64,000 nt of DNA. It comes from Mytilus galloprovincialis. Lineage: Eukaryota > Mollusca > Bivalvia > Mytilida > Mytilidae. Where the stretch lies: contig NC_134846.1 of assembly GCF_965363235.1 (NCBI RefSeq), positions 57,401,121-57,465,120 of the forward strand. The letters are read 5' to 3'. Below, in pieces: positions 11,301-26,300 of this stretch (position 1 is its first letter; each line of letters opens with the position of its first letter). The notes under the pieces were generated by a model. It was not told the DNA's origin. It made no database searches and was given only the letters and a program-made list of their open reading frames with translations. A program made the position numbers and the translations under genes.

Positions 11301-14300
11301 TTGTGTACAATTTGGAAATTAGTATGGCGTTCATTATCACTGGACTAGTATATATTTGTTTAGGGGCCAGCTGAAGGACGCCTCCGGGTGCGGGAATTTC
11401 TCGCTACATTGAAGACCTGTTGGTGACCCTCTGCTGTTGTTTTTTATTTGGTCGGGTTGTTGTCTCTTTGACACATTCCCCATTTCCATTCTCAATTTTA
11501 TGGTATATTTTTTTTTCCATTGTCATCATAATTTAAAATATGCATGCAGTACCAATGTACCAATAACACAGCTGTTAGTTTTCTTCTCTTTATCTAAACC
11601 TGTACTTTTTACTAACTTGAACTATTTTCAAATCCCACTTACTAGTAGTAATATCATGGTTGATGTATTTGACATCATCACCTCCACTGGTTACTTTGTA
11701 GACCTTCACTGATGCATTTCTGATTGGTTCTCCTGTCTCTGCATCTGTAACAATACCTTTCACTCCATCATGCACCTACAATTTAAAGAAGAATTTAAAA
11801 TTGGTCAACACACTCAGAAACTGTAAAAAGTATGAAAGACTTTGCCAAGGCTGAATTAGTACATTTGTACATAGAAAAGCTCCTTCAAAATAGCTTCACA
11901 AACATGTTTAACACTGCCATTTCTTTATGTGCCTGTCCCAAGAGAGGAGCATGTAGTTTAGTGGATATTTGTCATACTAGTATTTGTTTTTTGTAAACTA
12001 ATTTCTTATGAATTAGACCATTGGTTTTGTATTTGAATTGTTTCACATTTTTCATGCCAGTGCCTTTTAGATCCAACTGTACAGCGTGGGGTTTTCTCAT
12101 TGTTAAAGGCTTTTGTTGTTTGAATATAATTGATTAAATCCACATCATTTAAAATCTGGAGAATAGTTGTCTCATTGGCAATCATACCATATCTCCTTGT
12201 TTTTATATTTATTACTCTAAATTTCAATTGTTAAAATACTCATTGAAATTAAATTGTAGTTTATAAAAAATATTCAGGTAACATATGTTAAAATTCTTGT
12301 ACCAAAAGAAAGACAAATGTGTACCTGAAGCATGTAGTTGATAAGTGCTTCTTTGTTCTGATGCCAGTATTCTTCCTCCTTTTCAGGTTCTGGGAACTTG
12401 TCACAACCTAACTCTAATGTTATCTCAAAACAATTTGTCTCAAGGAGATTGTAATCTTGCATTCCTAAAAAAACAAAATCAAAATGTCAAACTGTGATTG
12501 TAATTGTGAACTATACAACAGCTAGTTTATCTTAAGGAAATTGTAATTGTTCAATCTGTCAAAGCAACAACTGTTTTTGTCATATATGCATGGAGACCTT
12601 ACAGTGGGTCTCACGGGGTCTAAGCGTGACGCAGGATAGCCAATTTTTTGTAAGCGTGACACATGAAAGTCAAATTATTGTGTCTTGAAAATAGGAAATG
12701 AAGTCTAGGGGGACACGGGAAATTACAAAAGAACTAGAATTGATTACGTACATAGTGTAAGCGGGATACAGGAATCTGAAAAAAACAGTTAGGGGGATAT
12801 GGGATCAACCTGCCAATGCATATGAGACCCCTTACATTGTGACAAAAATTTGTCTGAGTAAGACCATTACAATACAAACATATAGGTAATATGGTGGTCG
12901 TCTTTGATTCATAGCAGGTTTGTTTGCTCTAAATTCTATTGTTATAAATTAGATTGTTAATTTTTCTTATTCATATTTTTCATATCCAGGCCTTTTTAGC
13001 TGATCATACAGTAGGGTGTTCTCATTGTTGAATGCTGTATGATAACCTATAATTGCTTCATTCCAAGTCATTTGAAATCTGGTGAATAGTTGTCTCATTG
13101 GTTATGAAACTACTTCTCCTTATTTTCATACTGGAGATTATGTTGTATAATTTAGTCAGTGTTATGAACCACTAAATTTCACAAAGTTTTTTTTTTAAGT
13201 CCATGGGATTACACCATGGACTCAATATCATCAGTCTTCAGCCCACTGAAGTCAAGCAGCCCAAAGAGTGGAAACATGTCATCGCACAGCAAGACACGAT
13301 CATCCATAAACCAAAGGAAATCACATCTCAGTAGCAATCCTTACGAGATACCAGAAAAAACCAACCTCCGCATCATGACAATCAACTGCAGGAGCATAAA
13401 AGATAAAAAAACAAGAATTTGAGGCAGCACTACACTACTTGAAACCAGACATAATATGCACCACAGAATCATGGTTAAAAGGAATAAAACCAGGATCAAA
13501 TCCAACAAAAGACGCCATAATGTCAAGCGAAATATTTCCAACTAACTATAATGTATACAGAAATGACAGAGGGACCCTTGGAGGGGGTGTATTTGTACTT
13601 GTAGAGAAATCCATTACATCAGTCGAACAAACATCCTTAATTACTGACGGAGAAATTGAATGGGTAAAGATCAAAATAAAAAACAACAAAGACTTGCTAG
13701 TTGGATCTTTTTACATGCCACACAGAGATCAAAAACACCTAAACGAACTGCAAAAGTCACTTGAGAAGGCCAGGACTAATGGGAACACCAATGTCATTCT
13801 AACAGGAGATTTCAACTGCCCCGACATCATATGGGACACAGCAACAGCCCATGGACCAGACAGAGAAATCCAACAAGGACTAGTTGAAATAGCTGAAACA
13901 TATAATCTGACACAAATACACACTATACCAACTCGTGAAGGAAACCTCCTAGATCTTGTATTTGTTACAAACCCAACTCTAGTTAAATCCTCCAATAACG
14001 TACCAGGTATATCAGACCATGACATCATAATCACCGACCTGGAAACAAAAGTACACCATCAAAAAAGCCTACCAAGAAAATGTTACATCTACAAGAAGGC
14101 AAAATGGGACCAAATCACCACAGACCTTAAACACACCCTAGAAGAGGTCAAGGAAAAACATCATCAAGGAGCTGAGGTACATCAACTTTGGGACACCTTC
14201 AAAAGTCAGCTTCAAAAAACCATGAATACAAATATTCCGAACAAAGAAATAAGATCAAGAAATAACATCCCATGGATCAAACACAAACAGAGGAAAATTC

Positions 14301-17300
14301 TAAAGAAAAAACAGAGGCTATACAAACAAGCCAGAAAAACAAACAAATGGTCAAATTATAGGTCTTTTCAAAAGGATTGCAAGAAACAACTGAGGAAAGC
14401 AGAATATGAATATGTCAACCAAAACATCTTTGAGGGCCTAAACAACAATGACACAAAGCCGTTTTGGAAATACATTAAATCCAAACGCCAGGACTCAGGA
14501 GGAATAGCACCATTAAAAAAGGGGACTAATCTTGTCAGTGACAGTAAAGGGAAAGCCGAACTCCTACTAGAACAATTCAAGTCCGTATTCACAATAACAT
14601 CAGACACTAACCTACCAACAACAAGAATACGAGCTAAAATCAATATAACACCATTAACAATCGACCAAAAGGGACTGGAAAAACTACTTAAAAACACCAA
14701 CCCAAATAAAGCCTCTGGACCAGACAACATCCCAAACCGTATACTCAAGGAATGTGCTGAACAACTCGCACCCATCCTACAAATCATAATGCAATGCTCG
14801 CTAGACACAGGTGAACTACCAAAAGACTGGAGAGACGCAAACATATCTAGTATCTTCAAAAAAGGAGACAAACACCTGGCAGAAAACTACAGACCTGTAT
14901 CCCTAACATCTGTCATCAGCAAAATTCTAGAACATATCGTATGCAGGCATATCCTAAAACATCTGGAAAAAAACAAAATCCTAACCAACTTAAACCACGG
15001 CTTCAGGTCAGGATACTCATGTGAAACCCAACTCATAACTACCATCAACGACTTCCTACAAGAACATGACAAGGGACATCAAATCGACGTAGGCATATTA
15101 GATTTTTCAAAAGCTTTCGACACAGTACCACACAACAAATTACTACATAAATTAGATCAGTATGGAATTAAAGGAAATACACACAAATGGCTTAAGAACT
15201 TCCTAACTGCAAGATCAATGAGAACCATCGTGGAAGGCGAATCATCTGGCGAAACAACAGTTGACTCTGGGGTCCCCCAGGGCACAGTCTTAGGACCAAT
15301 CCTATTCCTGTGCCACATCGATGACCTACCAGACAGTGTAACATCATCAGTAAGACTATTTGCTGACGACTGTTTATTATACAGAACAATTAAAAACAGC
15401 CAAGACCAACAAAAGCTACAAACAGATTTGGAACAACTAGAAATCTGGGCCGACAAATGGGGAATGCGTTTCAACGCCAAAAAGTGCTATGTTCTATCCA
15501 TAAACAAAAAAGCAGACAAATTCTACACGCTTAATAAACACATCCTACAAGAAGTACAAGTGAACCCCTACTTAGGACTCCAAATCTCAAACGATCTGAA
15601 ATGGAGCTTCCACATAAATAACATCAGCAAGAAAGCCAACAACACCTTGGGCTTTCTCCGGGGGAACTTGAGGAACGTACCAGAAGCATGTAGGAAAGTA
15701 GCATATATATATCCCTAGTAAGATCAACAATGGAATATTGGGCAACAATCTGGAACCCATACATGAAAGGGGATATTGACAAACTAGAACGTATCCAAAA
15801 CAGAGGCATACGATTCATCAAGAAAAACTACAGGAGTCGAGAAACAGGGTCGATAACTAATATGAGACGCCAACTTGAAATGGAGACGCTAGAGGAAAGA
15901 AGACACAGCCTCTGTCTTATCCTGATTTACAAGGTGGTTGAGGGTCTGGTGCCGGCTCTACCAGCCGACAATTTTGTCATACCAGCAAGACCTAAACGAA
16001 CAATAAAAGCCAAAACTTATTCAAACTGTGAAACTGACAATATTATCGAACGTCAAGTTATCAATAACACCAAAGGACTTAAAGTACCAATTAGCAACAA
16101 ACCACAGTACAAACATTCATTCTTTGTGGAAACAACTATTTACTGGAACCAACTACCAGATAAAGTTGTGCATGCAGGTTCTGTAGAGGCATTTAAGACC
16201 GCTCTACAAGAACACCGCCCATAACATCGGCGCTCTTCTCCACCGTGTATAAAAGCCTAAACAGGATTCTACACGTACCACTACAGATACAGATTATCCT
16301 TCAGATTTTTATAAGACATAAGTTTGTATGTCTTAAGCTTTATCTGCATTACAATTTTTTGAGGTTTTTGTTTTTGTGCATTTAAAATTACAATGTTACA
16401 GTTTCTTCATGGGAAAACTTTCTACCAATAAATACCAGAGTGTGTTGCAAAGGAAGGAAAAAGTGTTTTTACCTCCAGGAACAGAGTACCAGTTGGCTCC
16501 ATTAGTAATACCCTCGGGGAACAAATCATCACCAGACATATCACATGGTGTACGATTCTTCTTGGCCATCTCTGTGTGATATAGAGAATAGGATTCTGCT
16601 AAATACCTGAAAGAGACAGATCAGAGTTATATGATAAAATCTAATGAAAGAAATCTGGCTAAGAAAATATACAGTATATGCATCTGAATATCAATATTTT
16701 TATAAATTGTAAAAAGATCAACATAGATAAAAGTTATTTGCTGTGCTGAAATATATGTCTTTTTATATGATATAATTTCATCTTTTGCTTTTACATGTGC
16801 ATCTTTTAGTACATGTAGTATTTTTGCTAAATTTAAAGACTTACATAATTTTGTCTTAATTTTGAAGCATCCTCAATTCATACCAATCTGATACTTATCA
16901 ACAAGGAATGCACATACATAAATAATGATCATCCTCCTTATTGGCGATTGTCAGATTCTCCAATACTCGTCATAGGCTATATGTCAAAATTGAGTGTAGG
17001 ATATTGACAGTGGTCTAATTTTTATGTTAAAAACTCACACTAGACATGTGAACTAAATATTATTGAAGAAAGCAACAGTAATGAACTTTACCTGAAAGTT
17101 TCATCATCTGGAGTTTTAGTATAATGATGTGCAGATTTGTCTTTTGTGGCATCATAAGGATAGTTAGCCACTAAATCTCCACCATGTAAGTTAGATGAGA
17201 GTACAAATGGAATCTCATGTAACCAGATCATCACAGCCTTAGTTTCAGGTTGCAGCTGTAAAAGGGTAAAGTATAACATTATTTTCATATTTATATATCC

Positions 17301-20300
17301 TTCATGATTTAAAATTTGTTTATAACAGCTGTACCTTGCAAGTCAAGCAAATACAATTTCTGACAAATCTTCCCATATAACATATACCAACAGAAGCTGA
17401 AACCCAGTGAGGTCTAATTTCCTACATTATTGTACTATTTCCTTTAAATAGTTTATGTCAAATATGAAGGAAAATTATAATTCTTATATACAAAATATTG
17501 TCTACTTAAAACAAAAATTAAGAAAACATTTGTTTTGTATCTATAATACTAAAATTACGAGGTCCAATTTGTCAGCCGTCATCGGGAAAAAACGACAAAT
17601 CAAAGAATTCAACTTTATATGTAGCTAATAAAGGACAATGGTGTAGATTTAAAATTACACCACTCCAGACCCTTTTGTTTTCCACATAGTTAATATTGCC
17701 AATAATTAACAAGTTCCGTGTCGATTCCGATATCGATACCAATAGTATATTAACCTGTTACCTATAATCTTATCTGTACGTTCCTCATCTGACAGGTGCA
17801 CCACCAAACGGTGTATTTAGGATTTTGCTATATACACGGGTCATACTCACAGGGCACTACTAAATTAATTCAATCATTGTCAAATTGTTCCGTATTGTAG
17901 TATTTTAATCAGTGAGACTTTCTAAGATAACAATACGAATACTAACATCAGTGAGACTTTCTAAGATAACAATACGAATACTAACATCAGTGAGACTTTC
18001 TAAGATAACAATACGAATACTAACAATCTGGACTTAAAATGAGGCGTATATGTAAGGAACAGTTTTCAATCTGTTAGCGGGCATGACGTAAAACAGCGAA
18101 TCAAAGAATTCAACTTTATTTATAACTAATATAGGACAATGCTGTTAATTAAAAAATACTTCATTCCAGGAACTTTTGTTTTCCTAATAATGTATATTAC
18201 AATAATTGACAAGTTCCAGGTCGACGGGTTCACATAGAAAGAGTTTGAAAGCAGAGAACACTGTGTATCTTATAATCGGCATTACTTTATAAGATGACAA
18301 AACCAACACTGAAATAAGTCTTACGCATAGTTATATTCTTTAACTCAGTCACGGACCCGCGATTTCACGGGTGTGTTCTAGTATTACTAAAACATGTAAG
18401 TTATAAGGCAGTTTCAAAAAGGTTAACTCAGAGCTAAATTTTCTGAACTTGGCAAAGAAATTGACTAATTCACATGAGTTCTAGAAGTAAATGTCTCTAC
18501 CATACATTAAAATAGATCAATGAAATTGCCAATCTTTTTAACTCAACTTTGACATTCACCTTTGATTAACTGTCTTACAGTTGTACGAATATGAAAGAGA
18601 AATATATGTTTACCCCTGGTGTGTCCAGTGCTACTTGATATGGTTCCATGTGATTGTTCTTTCCTCCAATTCTTTCATTTTCGTAAGCAATGGCATTAAG
18701 CTTTGGGAAGTTACGATTTAAATCCACATTATTTGCATTAGCTCTACCTTTTAACCAATGTTTATTTCCATTCTGAAAAAAAAATGAAATAATTCTATAA
18801 CATATTAAGAAAACAAATGATATATTCTGTCCTTCTATTGTTGGACAAACTTTGCAAAAAATTGTTGCAAACATTGAAGTTACTATAAAATACTAGTTAC
18901 AACTACTTCAACATGCATACAGCTCTTGAGTACATATCAATTTGTTACTGTGTACTGTATCCTCTAGTCTAGTCTAGTGGGATGTCCTGAATATAACAGA
19001 AATGAGAAGGACCATGGCCCTTCAGGAAATATACAATATATATTCAAAACAATACATAGTAATTCTACAAAGGAGAGGCCATAAAACATCAATCAGTTAT
19101 ATCAAAGGTGTTTATAGATTTTAAAAAAAAAAATTCAGGCAAAAATGAAGTACATGTAGTAAAAAAAATTGTATCAGCCATTTGATCAATTGGTCCGAGT
19201 ACACAGTTATTTCGTAGTGCATTTCTTTTAGACAATAAATGAAAATTAAAAAAATCCCCCCTGCGCTTTCTCAATAATATTTTTACAGTGTGTTGTACTA
19301 CTTTTGGGACAAATTATATCAAAATTATAGAAAACTTCATCAGCTCTAACTCAAAATATGGACAATTTTATGTTAAGGGGGTCTTGAAATCTTTTGACAG
19401 CTTCCGAAGTGCTAATTTTTGACCTTTTTCAGCTAGACCTAATCACTACTTTACATTAATATTTATGATCCAATTTTTTTTACAGTGTCATTTCAACCCC
19501 CAACTTGCTATATGAGGCATAAAACATGGAGAAATAAATTTGGAAGGGGTATAACAAAAATTGGCAAGTAACACACTGTCCACACTAAGGACTATATTCG
19601 TGGACAACGAAAATCAAAGGACGATAACTGTGTACTCGGACCAATTACTGCTTACTAGGTAGAATGATAATTTATAAAATCCATTAAAAACATAAATCTT
19701 TCTTCTTCTCATTTATACATTGTAGTTATAAATGCATGTAAAACCATAAATTGATAAATATAAACGTTAAATGTCTGCAGAAGTTCAGACATTGTTTTGA
19801 TCAGACCAAAATTAGATTTTTTATGAGATTTCTTCCTTACATATAAATATCACAGTGCTTAAAATTATCAATATAGTTATTCCAGTTCATGTATACGTAA
19901 ATACAAAAAAGAGATTCTTACCCAATCTTGTGCAATAATTTCAAAAGTTTAGACAAGTTAGAATGTCAGTCAGATAAAAAATAAATGATAGTCCCCTTTC
20001 CCTAACCCACCTATTTTCACAATCTATTCATTGCTTTTGTGATTGAGTGCATCAAAAAATGTATTTTTAATTATAATTAATTGTCATCCCTATAAGATGT
20101 TAGACAAGAAAGGATTGTTTTGAGGAGTTACACTCACTTCTAAGGTTGACATGATAATATATAATGATTCAAATAAATGCATGCTTAAAATTATGCAATA
20201 TGACAAAATTAAAAATAATTTATTGGAACTAGGGATAAGATCCCTTCAGATGTTTAGACTTAGCAAAGGTTGAAATTAAAATACATTTCATTATTTGCTT

Positions 20301-23300
20301 ACTGCATGGTTTTATGTGTGTAACCATTATTTGACCCTTTGATTCTTATTTTTAACCTTTAACAAGTCTGAAATCTATTTAAATATTGTAAACAAAGGGA
20401 TATAATCATACAGTGAAACTTGATAAAACCTACAGGTTTCAATATAAGTTAAATGGATGTAAAAATATCTTTTCACATGAAAGGTTGTCTAGGAAATGTC
20501 AAATAATAGAATGACAATCTTTAACTGTATGAACTGTTACCCCCCCCCCCCCAAACCTCCATTACAGTTAATATAAACTACTCTTTCAAAAATAACTTTA
20601 TTTTCAATTAAATATATTGTATTACAATTGTCACCCCATTTTTAAAAACCTCATAAGGATTACTTTTTAACTAAAACTCTTTCTCTGATTATATTTTTTC
20701 AAGTTACAATAAATTGTATAATTCAAAATACCCTTTAATTTTATCAATTAAATACAAATGTTTGAACATGAAAAATTAAGAATTTATCCCATTATCATAT
20801 ATGATCATGTAGGGTGTGAACAAGACCTCTGACATATGACTGACTTCAATATTTTCCCAATGATTATAATTATTATTCTTTACAAACTAGATCAGGCTAT
20901 TGATTTCCACCCACTTCATCGACTTTAGCATCCGAGAATCTGTCATTGTACAAGTAATTGAAAGGTTTCTTTAATTATCAATATAAATCCACTATTCTGA
21001 GAACTACATAACCCTAAATCTTTAATATTATAAGAAGATCACATACTGGTAAATTAAACATGCTGATATTTGTCTGATACAGATATATTAATTTTACGTA
21101 ACCTTTAATGAAAGGGGAAATTTTCTATGTAAACAATGTAACACATTCATGGAAGTTAATGTCCTATAGTATACCTAAGAGTGGAAAATATTTCCATGTC
21201 TCTCGAAGACACTTGTACTTGTGATTTATAGAGTAATGTTCTGGAAACAGTTATATAATAAACAGTCCCTAATACATGTATATATGATGGTAATATCAAG
21301 TTCACACAAAACGTTCAGAGCAAATTCTTCGAAAGATTTCAAACTGAAAATATTTGGGTCAGCAGTCTCTTTTAGTCCCTTTACCACCTATTATTTCAGA
21401 AACTGAAAAAAAAGCTAAACTAATTCTCCAAAAGGGTATTTCATAAGAAATCTGAAGATGAAGGAAACCAACAAATCATGATTCTAAGTACATGTACACT
21501 TAGTATACTACTTATCACTTTTAAGGAATATGCAACACTTGAAATTTTGATGTCATACAACAATCAATTTTTTTTGAGGCGTCAATACATTTTCTCTTGT
21601 GACATCAAAATTATATAGGACCCTCTGTGATATCCAGTGATAGCAGACAAATAGTGATAAGGTATATATCAATTGTTGAACAATGGACACGACTCCTAAA
21701 TAAAGCATTACAATTAAAGGACATGTTACATACAAAAATGCTACCAAATGGGAAACAACCGCTTTTAAACTTTGCAAAAACTATTTGTAGAAATTTTCCT
21801 TGCAAAAATGACTGAATTTACAGTACAATATTTAATCTCTATGAGTATCTGTAGTTTATATGTTAAGAGCATGAAGGAAGTCTTCACTAGCTTTTGTCAA
21901 AACTAACACTTTTCAGGCCTACATCTGGTTCTAGCCAATGCAAATATACTTAATATATTTTTACATGTACACTGTGATTTAATTGTTGTAATTACCAAGT
22001 ATGCCAATCCTTGAATTGTATCTGTTTTTATGCCCTTTAACGGCCCTGTAATTTGGGAAACATAAATATTCTATTCTATTCTATTTTATATGATCAAATT
22101 CCATCCACAGCTTTCTCTTCCATATCAAATATCAGATGACTTGACAGACATTATTCTAGTTTTAGGTGTGTGAGTGCATGAATAATAAATTTGTATTTAC
22201 TTGACAGTTAAGTTGAGGTTGTTGTTTTCTTGTTTTTTTCTGGCAAGATCAAAAGGATAGGAGTATGAAAACTGTATCATAATTTAAAGGTTTTTCCCAT
22301 TAAAACCTGATTTTAAAATATTGCTTCAACTTAACAAAAATAGCTCTTGATCAAATATTTATTTTCAACATCAATATGCTATTCAAATAGATATGATTGA
22401 GGCGTTTAAACACCATTGTTTCAGACTCATCTGATGATGTTTATTTAAAGACATTTCTGTCACAGTAGGAGAGTATCTTTCATGTCATTATGTACTAATT
22501 TTATTTTATTAATTACTCAGTACTGTACATAATGATTTACCAACATCCTCTCTCTACATGCTCTATAATCTTTAGATTTAAATCAATTACCATTAAATTT
22601 CTTCTCCATTAAAATGTTAAAATGTAATTTTTTGGTTCAGGATAATTGAAATTTACTACCATCTTATGTCTTAGATACATTTAATTTAATGTCTATATAT
22701 GACTGTGATGAATAAAATAAGCTACTGGATGCCTACACAAAAACATATAGCATGTAGCTGAAAGGTTTTCTCTTGAATTGCTAGACAACATATATCATAT
22801 TTCTCTTATTTAACATTTACATAGCAATATCATGGACTTTAGCCTTGTCAAGCATCGAGGACAATATGTCCTGTACATTTCACATGACTATATTTTTATT
22901 AACTTGTGTTGTGACATATATAATTCATTACTGTCCTAATTTTTATTACTACATTTTCATCTTTTTGTTCATACTATGGCAAGCAGAATTTTTATACATA
23001 ACATGTATACTATGATATTATACATAATGAATGATAAGATATGGGACACATTTCACTGAGACAATATATCCCAAATGTTCTTTTGTATTGGTAAGTTGCT
23101 GTCTCATGGACATTAAACAATATTATACAATTACTGTCTTTTGATGAGGTAAATGTGTAGTTTTATTGACTTTTGAAAAACTGATATTCACTGAGGCCAA
23201 CGGCCGAAGTGAATATCAGTTTTTCAAAAGTCAATTAAACCACATATTTACCGAAACAAAAGACAGTAATTGTTTTATTCCATATTCCGAGAGAAATGTA

Positions 23301-26300
23301 TGTAATGGCAATTATTAACCAAAACCAATTGTACATCAATTTTCTTTTTACCAAAATAGTGCAGGTAAAAGCACGCGACGTTATGCGCGGTGAATATCCT
23401 TTTTCCGCAGGTGAATATGCTTATTTATTCAAAATCCCATTCATATAGAAAAACCTACTAAAGTTTTATCAATATGAAATAACATCTTTTATTCCAGGTA
23501 TAACATACATAAAGACTAAGATTATCCATTTGCTTTTTTCAATAGCTATCAGGCCAGACATGTTTAAAATATGTATCCAGACACAAATTTGTGCAATTAA
23601 GTACAGGGTATATTGATTAGATCTAAGTTTGAGAATTTGACCTTGACCTTGAGACAGACAAACCAAACTATCTATGGGCCCCACCAGAAATAGGCAAATA
23701 TTTCAGTAAGTACATGTATCATGCATATTGTTAAACACATTAAAAAGTTCAGAGACAGACACAACATTTGATACAATGTACAAGTATCAAAAGATGTCAT
23801 TGTTTGTCTTTTGTAAGGTGATTTTATTGTGTGCTTAGTGTCAATCTGAAAAGCAAACTCTTTTCGAACTGATTTGGTTTGATTGCCATAGACTACCATG
23901 TATCTGATAATCAGAGTTCGAATAACATAGATTTAGGCAATCCTAGGTAATTGGTTACAGTATGGTCTTTAACAATGAGCATAACCTATAGTGTATAGTC
24001 AGCTATAAAAGGCAGGCCAGTCAGAAATAAATTTGCTTTGCAATGTCCAACACTTAAATTCAGTCTCCTTTTGCTGACAATCTTCCCATATGCTCTAATA
24101 TTGATAATTTTATATTTACCTCATCTCTTTTCAACCCATTAGCCATCTCGTAACCATCTGGGTTCATTGAAGGCATAATATGTATACGAGTATGTTCAAT
24201 TAGCCAACTAATTCTGGGATCATTGTCTTTGTTCTCACTCAGTAATGATACCAAGGCAAGTAATACTTCTCTTCCAACCACTTCATTTCCATGCATATTA
24301 CCAACATACTTAAACTCTGGTACCCCTGCAAAATAGCAACAAAATTAAACCCTGTATTCAGTAATTCTACCAAGAGTAGTACATGTAATACTCCTCGTGA
24401 ATGCAATTGTATGAATAAAATGAGATGTAGGATATATATGTCAATAAAAGTGCAATTAGTCATGTTAGTAGCCTGAAATACATCATGTACATGGGGCCTT
24501 CCTATTCATGTTTGTTTGGCTGATTTACTTGATTTATCAAAAAACATAAATACATACACATCATGCACATGAAAAAATAATTTTACAATATCATCAGTAT
24601 CATACAAACATGTACATGTTACAACCAGATGCTCCGCAGGGCGTAGCTTTATACGACCGCAGAGGTTGAACCCTGAATGGTTGGGGCAAGTATGGACACA
24701 AAATTCAAGCTGGATTCAGCTCTAAATTTGGATTGTGATTAAATAGTTGACACAGCATAGGTTTCTGACACAGAATGAATGTGTTCTAATGAACTTAAAA
24801 TTTTTGTTTTCTCTTAGAGCAATTCACTATGCTGTTGAATATTAATCCTCTCAAAAAAATGTTTGAAGAAATTTTCTTTTTTATTTATGAAATTTCAAAT
24901 GAGAAAAATTGAACCCAATTTTTTTAATCACATCCCCCTTTCCCTTATTCCAAAACTAATCTCAATTAAAATTTCTAATGGAGTTTGCAACAATAACTAC
25001 TCATTTAAATACATCATAAAATATTAAGATGTAAAAAAACTGCTTGTTATCACTGAATGGTAAAGATTATTTTAATTTATCAGTTGGTAGTAAAAAGTGA
25101 ATATACATTGTATATTGTATATAACAAAGATTTAAGTTGATTCTGGACAAAGAAAGATAACTCCAATTAAAAAAAAATCTTGCTATTGCACAATATTTTG
25201 CAATTAGATATTTCTTGCTTACTATTCTGGACAAAGAAAGATAACTCTAATTAAAAAAAAATTTGCTATTTCACAATATTGTGCAATTAGATATTTCTTG
25301 CCATTGCGCAATACTGTGCAATTGAAAAGACTTGCTATTGCACAATACTTAATATAATAATTTTAGATCCTGATTTGGACCAACTTGAAAACTGGGCCCA
25401 TAATAAAAAATCTAAGTACATTTTTTGATTCAGCATATCAAAGAACCTTAAATCAGACTAAGTTTAATTTTGGACCCTTTGGACTTTAGTGTAGACCAAT
25501 TTGAAAACAGGACCCAAAAATGAAGAATCTACATACACAGTTAGATTTGGTATATCAAAGAACCCCATTTATTCAATTTTTGATGAAATCAAACAAAGTT
25601 TAATTTTGGACCCCGATTTGGACCAACTTGAAAACTGGCCAATAATCAAGAATCTAAGTACATTTTTAGATTCAGCATATCAAAGAACCTAACTGATTCA
25701 TTTTTTGTCAAAATCAAACTAAGTTTAATTTTGGACCCTTTGGACCCCTTATTCTGTTGGGACCAAAACTCCCAAAATCAATATCAACCTTCCTTTTATG
25801 GTCATAAACCTTGTGTTTAAATATCATAGATTTCTATTTACTTATACTAACGTTATGGTGCGAAAACCAAGACAAATGCTTATTTGGGTCCCTTTTTGGC
25901 CCCTAATTCCTAAACTGTTGGGACCTAAACTCCTAAAATCAATACCAACTTTCCTTTTGTAGTCATTAACATTGTGTTTAAATTTCATTGATTTCTATTT
26001 ACTTAAACTAAAGTTATTGTGCGAAAACCAAGAATAATGCTTATTTGGGCCCTTTTTTGGCCCCTAATTCCTAAACTGTTGAAACCAAAACTCCCAAAAT
26101 CAATCCCAACCGTTCTTTTGTGGTCATAAACCTTGTGTCAAAATTTCATAGATTTCTATTAACTTAAACTAAAGTTATAGTGCGAAAACCAAGAAAATGC
26201 TTATTTGGGCCCTTTTTGGCCACAATTCCTAAAATGTTAGGACCAAAACTCCCAAAATCAATACCAACCTTCCTTTTGTGGTCATTAACCTTGTGTTAAA

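Larger units (their letters stand above)
13199..16340 (+). mobile_element. APE-type non-LTR retrotransposon (LINE), nearly intact, antisense in CPE-like intron 5
   Basis: A single long protein carries an N-terminal apurinic-type endonuclease and a reverse transcriptase, followed by a C-terminal extension typical of CR1/Jockey-like elements and no visible RNase H. GC content and codon use differ visibly from the surrounding AT-rich intron, as expected for a recent insertion. The reading frame is broken only by two short indels. The ends are approximate: the 5' side begins near a perfect hairpin (13199-13206 / 13214-13221) around the first ATG. No poly(A) or target duplication could be fixed. 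The element is on the plus strand, opposite to its host gene. Confidence 0.88.

Noticed and set aside
14368..14871. Minus-strand ORF of 167 codons
   Set aside because: Antisense shadow of the LINE reverse transcriptase frame.
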